A program made the translations under genes and the position numbers. Below the pieces are notes generated by a model that ran no database searches, was not told the origin of the DNA, and was given only the letters and a program-made list of their open reading frames with translations. Of a stretch of 64,000 nt of DNA, positions 52,848-60,977 are shown piece by piece. Source of the DNA: JAKZVK01 sp965248255 (GTDB lineage: Bacteria > Acidobacteriota > Terriglobia > Bryobacterales > UBA6623). The stretch lies in NCBI GenBank assembly GCA_965248255.1, contig CBDFIW010000003.1, forward strand, positions 1,612,001 through 1,676,000, written 5' to 3'. Numbering within the stretch: position 1 is the first letter of the stretch; each line of letters starts with the position of its first letter.

Positions 52848-53162
52848 CTGAATCTCTTCCCTTAGCCCCAAGTACATGGCGTAGCGCAGGAGGTTCTCGC
52901 GGAACGTGGTCGAGCGGGTCAGAAACTTCCAGGCCCCCTTCAGGCCGCGCATGCCGAGACTCGGTCTCTCCAGCAGCCCCTCGATGTCGTTTTGGACGTC
53001 ATAGACTTCCGAAATCGCCCAGCCGCCGTCGAAGACGCCGCGCTCGGCGGCCTCCTGGTAGGTGGCGCTCGGGGTGCCGTTCTTGACCATCACGTCCCAC
53101 GTCTCCCGCAGCGCCCTCTCAAGGTACTTCCGCTTGAGCGCCTTCGGGAAAGCGGCGATCAC
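52848..53162 (-). pseudogene. 5' part of the split phage virion gene
   Basis: From a GTG at 53162 the frame reads IAAFPKALKRKYLERALRET and FLTRSTTFRENLLRYAMYLG LREEIQ, then enters the IS1380 end. Homologous phage proteins continue far upstream of this point. Here a TAA stop precedes the GTG, so the N-terminal part of the large protein was also lost. Joined to 49968-51183 it would give about 500 residues. Confidence 0.6.
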
Positions 53163-53369
53163 GCTTTAATCTCCTATAGATTTACCGGTAGTAGAAGCAG
53201 CGACTACTGTGGAAAACCTCAACACCAACAAACTACAAGGAGCACACTCACACCTTCGGCGGAGCACATCTACTTTCCGGTTGAGGATGAGAAACTTTAG
53301 ACGATCGGAAGTAGGAACAACTACGGCTGCGGATAACTCACTGAAAACAACCGAGAAACCACCGGAAGA

Positions 53370-53387
53370 GGGGGGCTAACGCCCCCC
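53370..53387. terminator. GC hairpin in a gene-free gap
   Basis: GGGGGGC-TAAC-GCCCCCC forms a seven-pair stem. On the plus strand it is followed by CCGCAAAACC and on the minus strand by pyrimidine-rich DNA. The surrounding gap (53163-53497) has no supported gene. It is a likely terminator or processing hairpin. Confidence 0.45.
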
Positions 53388-53506
53388 CCGCAAAACCAAA
53401 ACCTTCCTTATAGGTAAAAGACTGAAAACAACAGACTTATGCCATACCGCAGCGGTACGGGGGAACCGGGACAGCAACAAAATCCCACCCAAACCCCCGG
53501 ATAGCC

Positions 53507-54944
53507 GAGGATGTCCGTTAATCCGTAGAAAGCAGCGACTCTCCAACCGAGCCTGAGGTAGGCTCGGGATGTTGTTTGTCTTAGGAGAAAGGAGAGTCGC
53601 TGTGAAGAGAAGATACCAGATTGACCGAGAGAAAGCAGTCCGTCGATTTCGCGAAGACGCCGAGCGGGACGATCGAGAGATCCAACTGCACCTGCCACTC
53701 AAGGAGGTCGCCGCCGCTCTGCAAGAAGGCGTCGGCGAACTGATGCGCCAAGCCGGGCTCGAAATGATGCAACTCATCATGGAGGACGAGGTGCGTCGAC
53801 TCGCCGGCGAGCGCTGTCAACGACGACAAGACGAACAGGGGTATCGCTGGGGCACCGAGCACGGTTTCTTGGTCGTCGACGGCCAGAAGACGAAGATCGG
53901 ACGGCCGCGCGTGCGCTCGGCCGACGGCCACGAACAAACGCTGGGCAGCTACGAGTTGTTGCGCCGTAATAAGCCGCTCGACGAAGCCGTTTGGGACAAG
54001 CTCATGCTCGGGCTCTCGACCCGGAACTACGGCAAGGTGGTGCGGGAATTCGCCGCGTCGTACGGGATCGAGAAGTCGGCGGTGAGCGAGCATTTCATTC
54101 GCGTCTCCAGGCGCAAGGTGCGCGAGTTACTGGAACGGGACTTGTCGAAGTGCGAGTTCTGCACCCTCTATGTCGACGGCGTGGAGTTCAAAGGACAACA
54201 CCTGATCGTGGCGCTGGGAGTCAATAACGACGGGCGAAAAATGGTGCTGGGGATGCGTCAGGGAGCCACCGAGAACGCGACGGTCGTCTCAGAGTTGTTC
54301 GCGGATCTGGCCGACCGCGGCGTCGATTTCACGCAACCGCGACTCTACATCGTCGATGGTGCCAAGGCGCTGGGCAAGGCCGTGCGTCAGCACGCCGGTG
54401 AGGCGGCGCTGATCCAACGTTGTCAACTCCACAAGCGTCGCAACGTCGTCGCGCACTTGACCGAGGAGTATCGCGGGGACGTCGATCGCAAGATGCAGGC
54501 GGCGTACGCGATGAGGTCGACGGCCGACGCCCAGCGAGCGCTCGAGAAGCTGCACCGCGAGCTGCAGGAGTTGAATCCGTCGGCGGCCCGCTCACTCGCA
54601 GAAGGCCTGGACGAGACGCTGACGGTGAACCGGTTACCGTTGGAAGGCTGGCTGCGACGAATGCTGGCAACGACGAACCCGATTGAGTCGACGTTCTCGG
54701 TGGTGGAGACGGTCTGTCGTCGAGTGAAGTGTTGGCAGCGGGGGGATCACCTGGAGCGCTGGGTGGGCTCAGCGCCGTGGGTGGCCGAGGGCAATTTTCG
54801 GCGGATCAAAGGCTACCGAGACCTGCCGAAGCTGCTCGCCGCGCTCGAAAAGCTGCGTCCGCAACCGCCTGAGTCGCAGGCCAAGGCGGCGTAGACTGGA
54901 GGTTCTGGAGAGCCGCCGCTTTCAACGGAGTTCCGGGCATCCTC
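53507..54944 (+). mobile_element. IS256-family element
   Basis: Inverted ends of about 38 bases start GAGGATGTCCGTTAATCC on the left and, read from the right, GAGGATGCCCGGAACTCC, sharing TGAAAGC/TAGAAAGC and GGCTCTCC/GACTCTCC further in. A nine-base target duplication CGGATAGCC is exact at 53498-53506 and 54945-54953. Length is 1438 bases. It lies about 340 bases from the phage gene fragment. Confidence 0.9.
53602..54894 (+). CDS. IS256-family (Mutator-type) transposase
   Basis: GTG 53602 after GAAAGGAGAG is preferred over the ATG at 53569. The product has 430 residues. The DDE site: Asp in FCTLYVDGVEFKGQH (about 190), Asp in LYIVDGAKALGKAV (about 255) and Glu in TTNPIESTFSVVETV (about 363). 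The family signature QRCQLHKRRNVVAHL lies near 280-295. Length and domains are complete. Confidence 0.93.
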   Translation: MKRRYQIDREKAVRRFREDAERDDREIQLHLPLKEVAAALQEGVGELMRQAGLEMMQLIMEDEVRRLAGERCQRRQDEQGYRWGTEHGFLVVDGQKTKIGRPRVRSADGHEQTLGSYELLRRNKPLDEAVWDKLMLGLSTRNYGKVVREFAASYGIEKSAVSEHFIRVSRRKVRELLERDLSKCEFCTLYVDGVEFKGQHLIVALGVNNDGRKMVLGMRQGATENATVVSELFADLADRGVDFTQPRLYIVDGAKALGKAVRQHAGEAALIQRCQLHKRRNVVAHLTEEYRGDVDRKMQAAYAMRSTADAQRALEKLHRELQELNPSAARSLAEGLDETLTVNRLPLEGWLRRMLATTNPIESTFSVVETVCRRVKCWQRGDHLERWVGSAPWVAEGNFRRIKGYRDLPKLLAALEKLRPQPPESQAKAA

Positions 54945-55133
54945 CGGATAGCCTCCGCCAAGGGGCGAGTCAAGCCGCTAGCACGGCTCCTACGCTGCGC
55001 TACGGCCCTGCGGGTGACAGCGCCCCCCGGCTGCGGCTCAAGGCGTCTGGTATGGCCGAAAGGCTCCCTTTCGGGCCGTCCACGGCCCGAAGCCTAACAA
55101 CCAGGCCCATCCACCCCCTTTCCCCTCGTGAAC

Positions 55134-55249
55134 AGCGTCGCCCTTCGGATCGGCCCGCAGCAGTCCAGGGCGCGAAGCGGCGAAAGCGGACCCTTGACGG
55201 CGAGGACCGATCTGGAATCATCCAAGGGAGAGGGAAAAGGGGGTTCTTG
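55134..55249. repeat. 116-base repeat, inverted relative to 60063-60177
   Basis: Its reverse complement matches 60063-60177 at roughly nine in ten positions, including GCCGCTTCGCGCCCTGGACT, then GCTGCGGGCCGAT. The two arms enclose the toxin-antitoxin pair and the TonB receptor (4.8 kb). The gap 54954-55423 holds this arm and short palindromes (GAAAGG...CCTTTC, CGGGCCGTCCACGGCCCG) but no supported gene. Confidence 0.75.
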
Positions 55250-55423
55250 CCCACTGGCGCAACCGCCATTTCATAGGTCCGCCGCCACCCACGCCCGGAG
55301 CACCCGCACCGTCCGATCCACGGTTTGATTCTCCGCCGCGATCCCGATCACCCGAACCTGGCGTCCCTTTTTGCGAAGCGCATCCCAAAGCCGCCCATGC
55401 GCGGCTCCCCCCACGCCGGGGCC

Positions 55424-55453
55424 TTGTTGAACTGCCCCAATGGGATATATAAT
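55424..55453 (+). promoter_or_regulatory. Promoter of the toxin-antitoxin operon
   Basis: TTGTTG (55424-55429), 18-base spacer, TATAAT (55448-55453). The toxin start ATG follows nine bases later, so the transcript has almost no leader. The antitoxin would be expected to bind here, by family habit. Confidence 0.55.
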
Positions 55454-55461
55454 GCGGCTCG

Positions 55462-55803
55462 ATGCAGACAGTAGCCGAGACCCCGACATTCTCCCGTCAA
55501 GCTGACAAGCTGTTCAGTGAGTACGAGAAGCGCGAATTGATCGACTTCCTCGCGGAGCATCCGCTGGCGGGGGATGAAATTCCGGGCACGGGCGGCGTCC
55601 GGAAGCTACGCTTCGCGCCCTTCGGACGGGGCAAGCGAGGCGGTGCGCGGGTGATCTACTACTACCTGGACGAAGCGATGCCGGTCTACGCACTGCTCGC
55701 CTATGCAAAGACCGCGAAAACGGACATGACACCGGATGAAAGGCGCACGGTTTCAAAGCTCGCAGCCGCACTCAAGGCCGCCCGAAAGAAGGAGATGAAA
55801 TGA
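55462..55803 (+). CDS. RelE/HigB-like type II toxin
   Basis: This 113-residue protein has the compact RelE-type order TPTFSRQADKLFSEYEKREL, GTGGVRKLRFAPFGRGKRGG and ARVIYYYLDEAMPVYALLAY. The RKLR...GKRGGARVIYY segment is the basic strand typical of HigB2-like mRNA interferases, and KTDMTPDERRTVSKL is the C-terminal helix. The antitoxin gene overlaps the stop (ATGA). Toxin-first order fits the HigBA arrangement. Confidence 0.85.
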   Translation: MQTVAETPTFSRQADKLFSEYEKRELIDFLAEHPLAGDEIPGTGGVRKLRFAPFGRGKRGGARVIYYYLDEAMPVYALLAYAKTAKTDMTPDERRTVSKLAAALKAARKKEMK

Positions 55804-56111
55804 GCACATTTGGCGACGATCTGATCCAGTCCCTCAATGAAGCCCTCGCTCACGCAAAGGGAGATGGCCCCGCCATCCTCCACGCTCCCGTGACCCCACG
55901 CGAGGTTCGGGAACGTGCAAGCCTCACTCAGGCGCAGATGGCGCCGTTGATGGGCATGAGTCTTTCCGGCTACCGGAAATGGGAGCAAGGGACGCGCCGG
56001 GTCAGTGGCCCGGCCGCGACTCTTCTGCAAGTGATCGAAAAGGAACCGGAGGCCGTCAAGCGAGCATTGCTGTCATCGGTGACATCTTCACTGGTTGGGA
56101 CGGACCGCTGA
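55800..56111 (+). CDS. XRE-type antitoxin (HigA-like)
   Basis: The product has 103 residues. Helix-turn-helix in TPREVRERASLTQAQMAPLM then GMSLSGYRKWEQGTRRVSGP. The acidic N-terminus (about 1-30) would wrap the toxin. The overlap with the toxin gene couples translation. Such antitoxins repress their own promoter. Confidence 0.85.
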   Translation: MSTFGDDLIQSLNEALAHAKGDGPAILHAPVTPREVRERASLTQAQMAPLMGMSLSGYRKWEQGTRRVSGPAATLLQVIEKEPEAVKRALLSSVTSSLVGTDR

Positions 56112-56254
56112 AAGCCCGTGACCACGTGAACCTCGGAGCACCGCGGCTGACCAAGCCGACCTGGAGATCTTGCCCGACCCCTCAGACAGACCATGAAGAA
56201 CGTCGCAAGAATGTAATACTTATGTGCGGGTTGTTTATTTCTTAGGAGTTATCC

Positions 56255-59200
56255 ATGTCCCCAAGAAGGCTTGTTGTCATGACAGCGCTGCTCCTGGTCG
56301 GGGTTTGCGGAGTCGCGTACGCTCAGCAAACGGCTACCTTGCGCGGAGAGGTAACCGATGATTCCGGCGCAGTCATCCCAGGCGCGGAAATAACGGCGAC
56401 CAACAACGCCACCGGAGCCGAGGTGACCGGTTCGACGGATGCCGCTGGCGCATACGAATTGACTCTGGAGCCCGGGATCTACACGATTACGGCCGAGAAT
56501 TCCGGCTTCGAGACTGGCATCGCCGATGACGTCGAACTGATTGTCGGCCAATCGGTCCTGCGAAACTTTATGCTCGAATTGGCCGCTGTCACCACGTCCG
56601 TCGTGGTCGTCGGCAGCCGCGCCGCGCCACGATCGGTGACCGAGTCCACCGTGCCCGTGGACGTCATCCGTGCCGAGGACCTCGCTAGACAGGGTAGCAG
56701 GGATTTGGTATCCCAGCTGCGGACTGTCATCCCCTCCTTCAACATCAACACTCAGCCGATCAGCGATGCGGGGACCGTCGTCCGTCCGGCTAACTTGCGC
56801 AACCTGGCGCCCGACCACACGCTGGTCCTGGTCAACGGAAAGCGCCGCCACCGCTCGGCGGTCATCACTTGGCTGGGAAATGGCATCGCCGACGGCTCGC
56901 AGGGACCGGACATCTCCATCATTCCATCGATTGCCATTCGGCAGGTTGAGGTGCTGCGCGACGGCGCGGCGGCGCAATACGGCTCGGACGCCATCGCCGG
57001 AGTCATGAACTTCCAACTGAAGGACGATCCCTCGGGAGGCAGCCTGGAAGTTCAAACCGGGGGCTTCTTCGATGCCAATTCGGGGAACCCGGCGACGTGC
57101 GGGTCGGGCATCATCGGCGACATCAAGCACTCGTGTAACGGAATCGGCGGACACGGCCGGACGTTTTCCGTAGCCGGCAACGTCGGGGTGCCGCTGGGAG
57201 CGAACGGTTTCGGCAACATCAGCATGGAGTACGGCACCGCCGAGCCGACCAACCGCGCCATCCAGCGCCAGGACGCGTCGGACATCATCAACGCGGGCAA
57301 TACGAATCTGCGCGACACGGCGCAGGTTTGGGGATCGCCGAGAATCAACCACGACTTCAAGCTGTTCGCAAACTTCGGCCATCTGTTCGACGATCGTTAT
57401 CAACTCTACGGTCACGGCAACTACGCGTCCCGCAAGGTGACCGGTGGCTTTTACTTCCGGAATCCACACACGCGGGGCGGGGTTTTTCGCGGTCCCGTGG
57501 TCGACGGAAACCGTACGCTGCTCGTCGGCGACCGGGTCTGGGCCGATACCGCGCCCACCAGCAAGGTTCCTCCCCCCGGACGGGAGCCGGGCGCCGGCGG
57601 CTGCCCCATCATCCCGATCGTCGACAACGTCCCCGACGCAGGCGCTCTCTCCGCAGTCGAGGCCGACCCGAACTGCTTCACCCTCCACAGCCGGTTTCCT
57701 GGAGGATTCACTCCGCAGTTCGGCGGGGATCTGATCGACCGCTCGCTGGTCGGCGGTCTGCGCGGGTTCGCCAGCAACGGCTTCACCTGGGACGCGAGCG
57801 CCAGCATCGGCACCAGCGAGATCGATCAGTTCATTTCCGATACGGTCAATGCGTCGCTCGGTTTCGACACGCCGACATCGTTCCGGCCCGGCGTCTATCG
57901 GCAGGAGGAAACCAATCTCAACTTCGACGTTACCTACCCCCTCAACGATCTCGTGCACTTGGCCGCCGGTGCGGAGTGGAGGAGGGAGGAGTTCACGATT
58001 GGCGCCGGCGATCAGCCGTCGTGGGAGATCGGTCCGTATGCCGCGCAGGGCTTCAGTTCCGGTTCGAACGGCTTCAACGGCTACCGGGCCGACACGACGG
58101 CGGGAGTCTGGGACCGCAGCAACATCGCCGTCTATGGCGACGTTGAGTTCACCGACCCGGGCCGGTGGACGCTCGGCACGGCCGTCCGGTTCGAGAACTT
58201 CGACGACTTCGGCAAGACGGTCAACTACAAGGTCTCCGGGCGCCTCAAGCTGACCGACATGGCCGCGCTGCGCGGCGCCGTCAGCACCGGGTTTCGGGCG
58301 CCGACGCCGGGGCAACAGAACGCGTTCAACGTGACGACCGCCTTTATCGGCGGGCAACTGACCAACCAAGGTGTGGTTCCGGCTACCTCAGCCGTGGCCA
58401 TGGCGCGGGGCGGAGGCCAGCTCCAACCGGAGACATCGCGTAACTACAGCGCGGGCGTCGTCGTCGAGGAGGGCCCGTTCACCTTCACCGCGGACTATTT
58501 CCGGGTCGACATCGACGATCGCGTCGCCCTGGCCCAGGAAATCCGTTTGTCGGAGAACGAGATCGAGACGTTGCTAGCGGAAGGGATTCCAGAAGCACGG
58601 AATTTCCCCGTGTTCCGGTTCTTCCTGAACGACTTTTCGACGACGACCCAGGGCATCGACCTGATCTCGACGCTGGCGGCGGGGCGTACGACGTTCAGTG
58701 CGCTCTACAACTACACGGATACAGAGGTCAAGAACGTCGAATCTTCCGTGATCGACCAGTTCCGCATCACTACGCTGGAACGGGGGCTGCCGAACACGCG
58801 GTGGAGCTTCAACGTCAACCACGACGCCCGCCGATGGAATCTCATGGGCCGCTTGAACTACTTCGGTCAGTTCTGGGACAGCGAGGACGGGCGGAACGCG
58901 GCTGACTTGGGCGTCGTATCCGAGTCGTGGCTGTACCCGTCCTATTCCGGCAAGGCGCTGCTCGATGTCGAGCTGGGCATCCCGTTCAGAGAAAACGTCA
59001 CTCTGGCCATCGGCGGGGAGAACGTGCTGAATACTTACCCCGACGTGAACGAGAATGGCAGCCTGACGGTCGGCAATTACTACAGCCAGTTCTCGCCCTT
59101 CGGGTTCAACGGCGCGAACTTCTACGTGCGGCTCAACTATAGCTGGGGCATGAGCCGCCCGGCGGCGCAAAGATCGTCTCAGGATCAAGCGGCGCCCCAA

Positions 59201-59650
59201 CGCGATCCGGAACGGGTGCGCCAAGAGGTTGCCGAGAAGATCGCGGAGCTCGAAGTGCTGCACGATGAGTTGATCGGCCACCTGAAGGCGATCCAAGAGG
59301 CTCAGACCGGTCTGGGGGTAAAACGCTGGGCTGGAGACCAGGTAACAAGGGCGCAGATGGCGAAAGAGCGAGACATGGAGATATTGGGGACAAATTTTGC
59401 AAGAAGAGCCGCCGGTCAAGACGTCGAGCCGCTAGGAAGAAGCGCCGGATTGAAGCAGTCACTAGTCAAGGGTCAAATCGCCGATCTCCGCTGGAAGTAT
59501 GCAACCCTTTTAAGCGCGGGAGGCGTGGCAGACAAGTGGGTGACCCAGCTCCTACGGCAAAGTGATGCGAAGGTGTTCAAGAAGTCTTCAGACCAACGCC
59601 AGATGGTGATTTCAAGAGCTTCGTTCTGGCAGAAGAATAGTTTCCAGTAG
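56255..59650 (+). CDS. TonB-dependent receptor with carboxypeptidase-regulatory N-domain and extra C-terminal extension
   Basis: The protein has 1131 residues. TAGGAG precedes the ATG. A signal peptide ends AYAQQ. Residues 27-115 form a carboxypeptidase-regulatory-like domain (GEVTDDSGAVIPGAEITATN). The plug covers about 125-260, with VLVNGKRRHRSAVIT, then RQVEVLRDGAAAQYGSDAIA GVMNFQL. The barrel ends FYVRLNYSW near residue 965. Receptors normally stop there. Here about 165 more residues follow, a helical, charged segment (REEVAEKIAELEVLHDELIG type). Function: import of a siderophore, metal complex or oligosaccharide; the substrate is not evident. Confidence 0.85.
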   Translation: MSPRRLVVMTALLLVGVCGVAYAQQTATLRGEVTDDSGAVIPGAEITATNNATGAEVTGSTDAAGAYELTLEPGIYTITAENSGFETGIADDVELIVGQSVLRNFMLELAAVTTSVVVVGSRAAPRSVTESTVPVDVIRAEDLARQGSRDLVSQLRTVIPSFNINTQPISDAGTVVRPANLRNLAPDHTLVLVNGKRRHRSAVITWLGNGIADGSQGPDISIIPSIAIRQVEVLRDGAAAQYGSDAIAGVMNFQLKDDPSGGSLEVQTGGFFDANSGNPATCGSGIIGDIKHSCNGIGGHGRTFSVAGNVGVPLGANGFGNISMEYGTAEPTNRAIQRQDASDIINAGNTNLRDTAQVWGSPRINHDFKLFANFGHLFDDRYQLYGHGNYASRKVTGGFYFRNPHTRGGVFRGPVVDGNRTLLVGDRVWADTAPTSKVPPPGREPGAGGCPIIPIVDNVPDAGALSAVEADPNCFTLHSRFPGGFTPQFGGDLIDRSLVGGLRGFASNGFTWDASASIGTSEIDQFISDTVNASLGFDTPTSFRPGVYRQEETNLNFDVTYPLNDLVHLAAGAEWRREEFTIGAGDQPSWEIGPYAAQGFSSGSNGFNGYRADTTAGVWDRSNIAVYGDVEFTDPGRWTLGTAVRFENFDDFGKTVNYKVSGRLKLTDMAALRGAVSTGFRAPTPGQQNAFNVTTAFIGGQLTNQGVVPATSAVAMARGGGQLQPETSRNYSAGVVVEEGPFTFTADYFRVDIDDRVALAQEIRLSENEIETLLAEGIPEARNFPVFRFFLNDFSTTTQGIDLISTLAAGRTTFSALYNYTDTEVKNVESSVIDQFRITTLERGLPNTRWSFNVNHDARRWNLMGRLNYFGQFWDSEDGRNAADLGVVSESWLYPSYSGKALLDVELGIPFRENVTLAIGGENVLNTYPDVNENGSLTVGNYYSQFSPFGFNGANFYVRLNYSWGMSRPAAQRSSQDQAAPQRDPERVRQEVAEKIAELEVLHDELIGHLKAIQEAQTGLGVKRWAGDQVTRAQMAKERDMEILGTNFARRAAGQDVEPLGRSAGLKQSLVKGQIADLRWKYATLLSAGGVADKWVTQLLRQSDAKVFKKSSDQRQMVISRASFWQKNSFQ

Positions 59651-60062
59651 GCAACCAACTGTGCGGTAGTCGGTGTGACACCAACGTAGCCTCCCTTGCG
59701 CCACAATGCGACGCGGCGATCACTGAGGTCAAGGCCGAGATCAAAACTCAGACTTCCCGTATTGATGTTCTACAGCGAGTGATCTGGCCGCTGATCGTTC
59801 TGCTGGCTACGACTGTCTTCGGCCTGCATCGCAAGCGGAACCGCCTTCGACGCTCGCGACCGCCATCGCTTTGCTGCGTGTCGCACGGAATCCCTGCTGA
59901 ACCAGCCATTGAACTGCGTCAACGATGGCTCTGTTTCGCACGAAGTTTGCATCCGGGTCCTTGCCTCGCGCTGTCGGCCGCGGCCCGCTGGCCCCATGAA
60001 CTGGAAAAACCCAATCCTGATCTTGGCCGTGGTGGGGAAGTCTCGCTTGCTTCAGGGCTTCT
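59651..60062. other. Gap with a membrane-anchor coding scrap
   Basis: Near 59724-59825 one frame reads ITEVKAEIKTQTSRIDVLQR then VIWPLIVLLATTVFGLH, a coiled coil plus transmembrane helix like the end of small anchored proteins. It has no start and loses its frame. The TonB receptor extension ends just before it, so the two may come from one older gene. Nothing else is supported up to the repeat arm at 60063. Confidence 0.4.
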
Positions 60063-60177
60063 TCTTGAATCCCCCTTTCCCTCGCCCTGAATGATTCCTA
60101 GATCGGTCCGCGCCGTCAAGGGTTCGCTTCGCCGCTTCGCGCCCTGGACTGCTGCGGGCCGATCTGAAGGGAGGCGC
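60063..60177. repeat. Second arm of the 116-base inverted repeat
   Basis: It mirrors 55134-55249. The arms are close in sequence but not identical. Position just outside the TonB receptor gene suggests a module boundary or an old non-autonomous element in two orientations. Confidence 0.7.
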
Positions 60178-60286
60178 TACCCTAGGTACGCGGCGACTTC
60201 CAGCCGTACCGCGGTGTCAACCTGTCTACGTTTTTGCCCGAATCAGCCTAAGGCTCAAGAGCCCTCCCCTAGATCCACTGAGAGCG

Positions 60287-60847
60287 ATGCCCGAATCCTT
60301 CGAAGACATCGTCGCGACCCTCAGTCGCCTTCAGTCGGAGGATCCTTCTTCGCCCGCGATCATACGCGAAATCGAACCCGTCGAGCCGGAAGATATTCCC
60401 GAACCCTTCCGCTCCCTGCTCGTGCATGAAAAGGACATGACGGGTACGCTGGCCGGGTACTGGGGCCTTCCGATCATACTCCGGCCCCTCACCGTCCGGC
60501 GCAAGGGAAACGTCCTGTACCGCCAAGTCGTGCTGACGGCGGGTCCTGACCGAATTCCTGTCGAGGCTGGTGCCATCAAGATCTACTTGGATCGCTTTCC
60601 GGCCGAAGCCTTGCCGGAGATTACGCGAAACCGAAAACCACTGGGCTCCATTCTGGTCGAGCACGGTATCTCCTATGTCTCCACTCCGCAAGGGTATTTC
60701 CAGACCACGGCGAGCCCCTTCCTGAAAGACGCGTTCGCTGACGCTCGCGAGCAGACTCTCTACGGCCGGTGCAACCGCTTGACCAATCCCGCCGACGATC
60801 CCTTAGCCGACGTCGTCGAGATCCTTCCCGCGATCCGACAGAGCTAA
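60287..60847 (+). CDS. Chorismate-lyase-like (UbiC/UTRA-fold) protein
   Basis: The product has 186 residues. The central run LAGYWGLPIILRPLTVRRKG, NVLYRQVVLTAGPDRIPVEA and GAIKIYLDRFPAEALPEI, with KPLGSILVEHGI, follows the order of the chorismate lyase fold (two Arg-containing strands, then 'PLGxILxExG'). UbiC enzymes release pyruvate from chorismate to give 4-hydroxybenzoate. Family members also serve as ligand sensors. The link to ubiX at 10 kb is distant and not an operon. Start ATG 60287 has no strong ribosome site. Confidence 0.6.
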   Translation: MPESFEDIVATLSRLQSEDPSSPAIIREIEPVEPEDIPEPFRSLLVHEKDMTGTLAGYWGLPIILRPLTVRRKGNVLYRQVVLTAGPDRIPVEAGAIKIYLDRFPAEALPEITRNRKPLGSILVEHGISYVSTPQGYFQTTASPFLKDAFADAREQTLYGRCNRLTNPADDPLADVVEILPAIRQS

Positions 60848-60977
60848 CCTGCATTCACCGCGTTCAAGCAGGCGCCGGGCAGTGCGGCTACTCATCGCCG
60901 CTCCGCGCTCCAACGGCTCAGGTGAAGCGGAACATTGTATAGTCAACTAACGTCGAGCAAGACGGACATTATTATAG

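Noticed and set aside
53376..53780. Minus-strand frames upstream of the IS256 transposase
   Set aside because: They cross the IS256 boundary defined by the target duplication and have no domain.
56249..58369. Open minus-strand frame of 706 codons opposite the TonB receptor
   Set aside because: It is Arg/Val/Asp-rich without any domain and lies fully antisense to a clear gene. Such frames are common opposite GC-rich genes.
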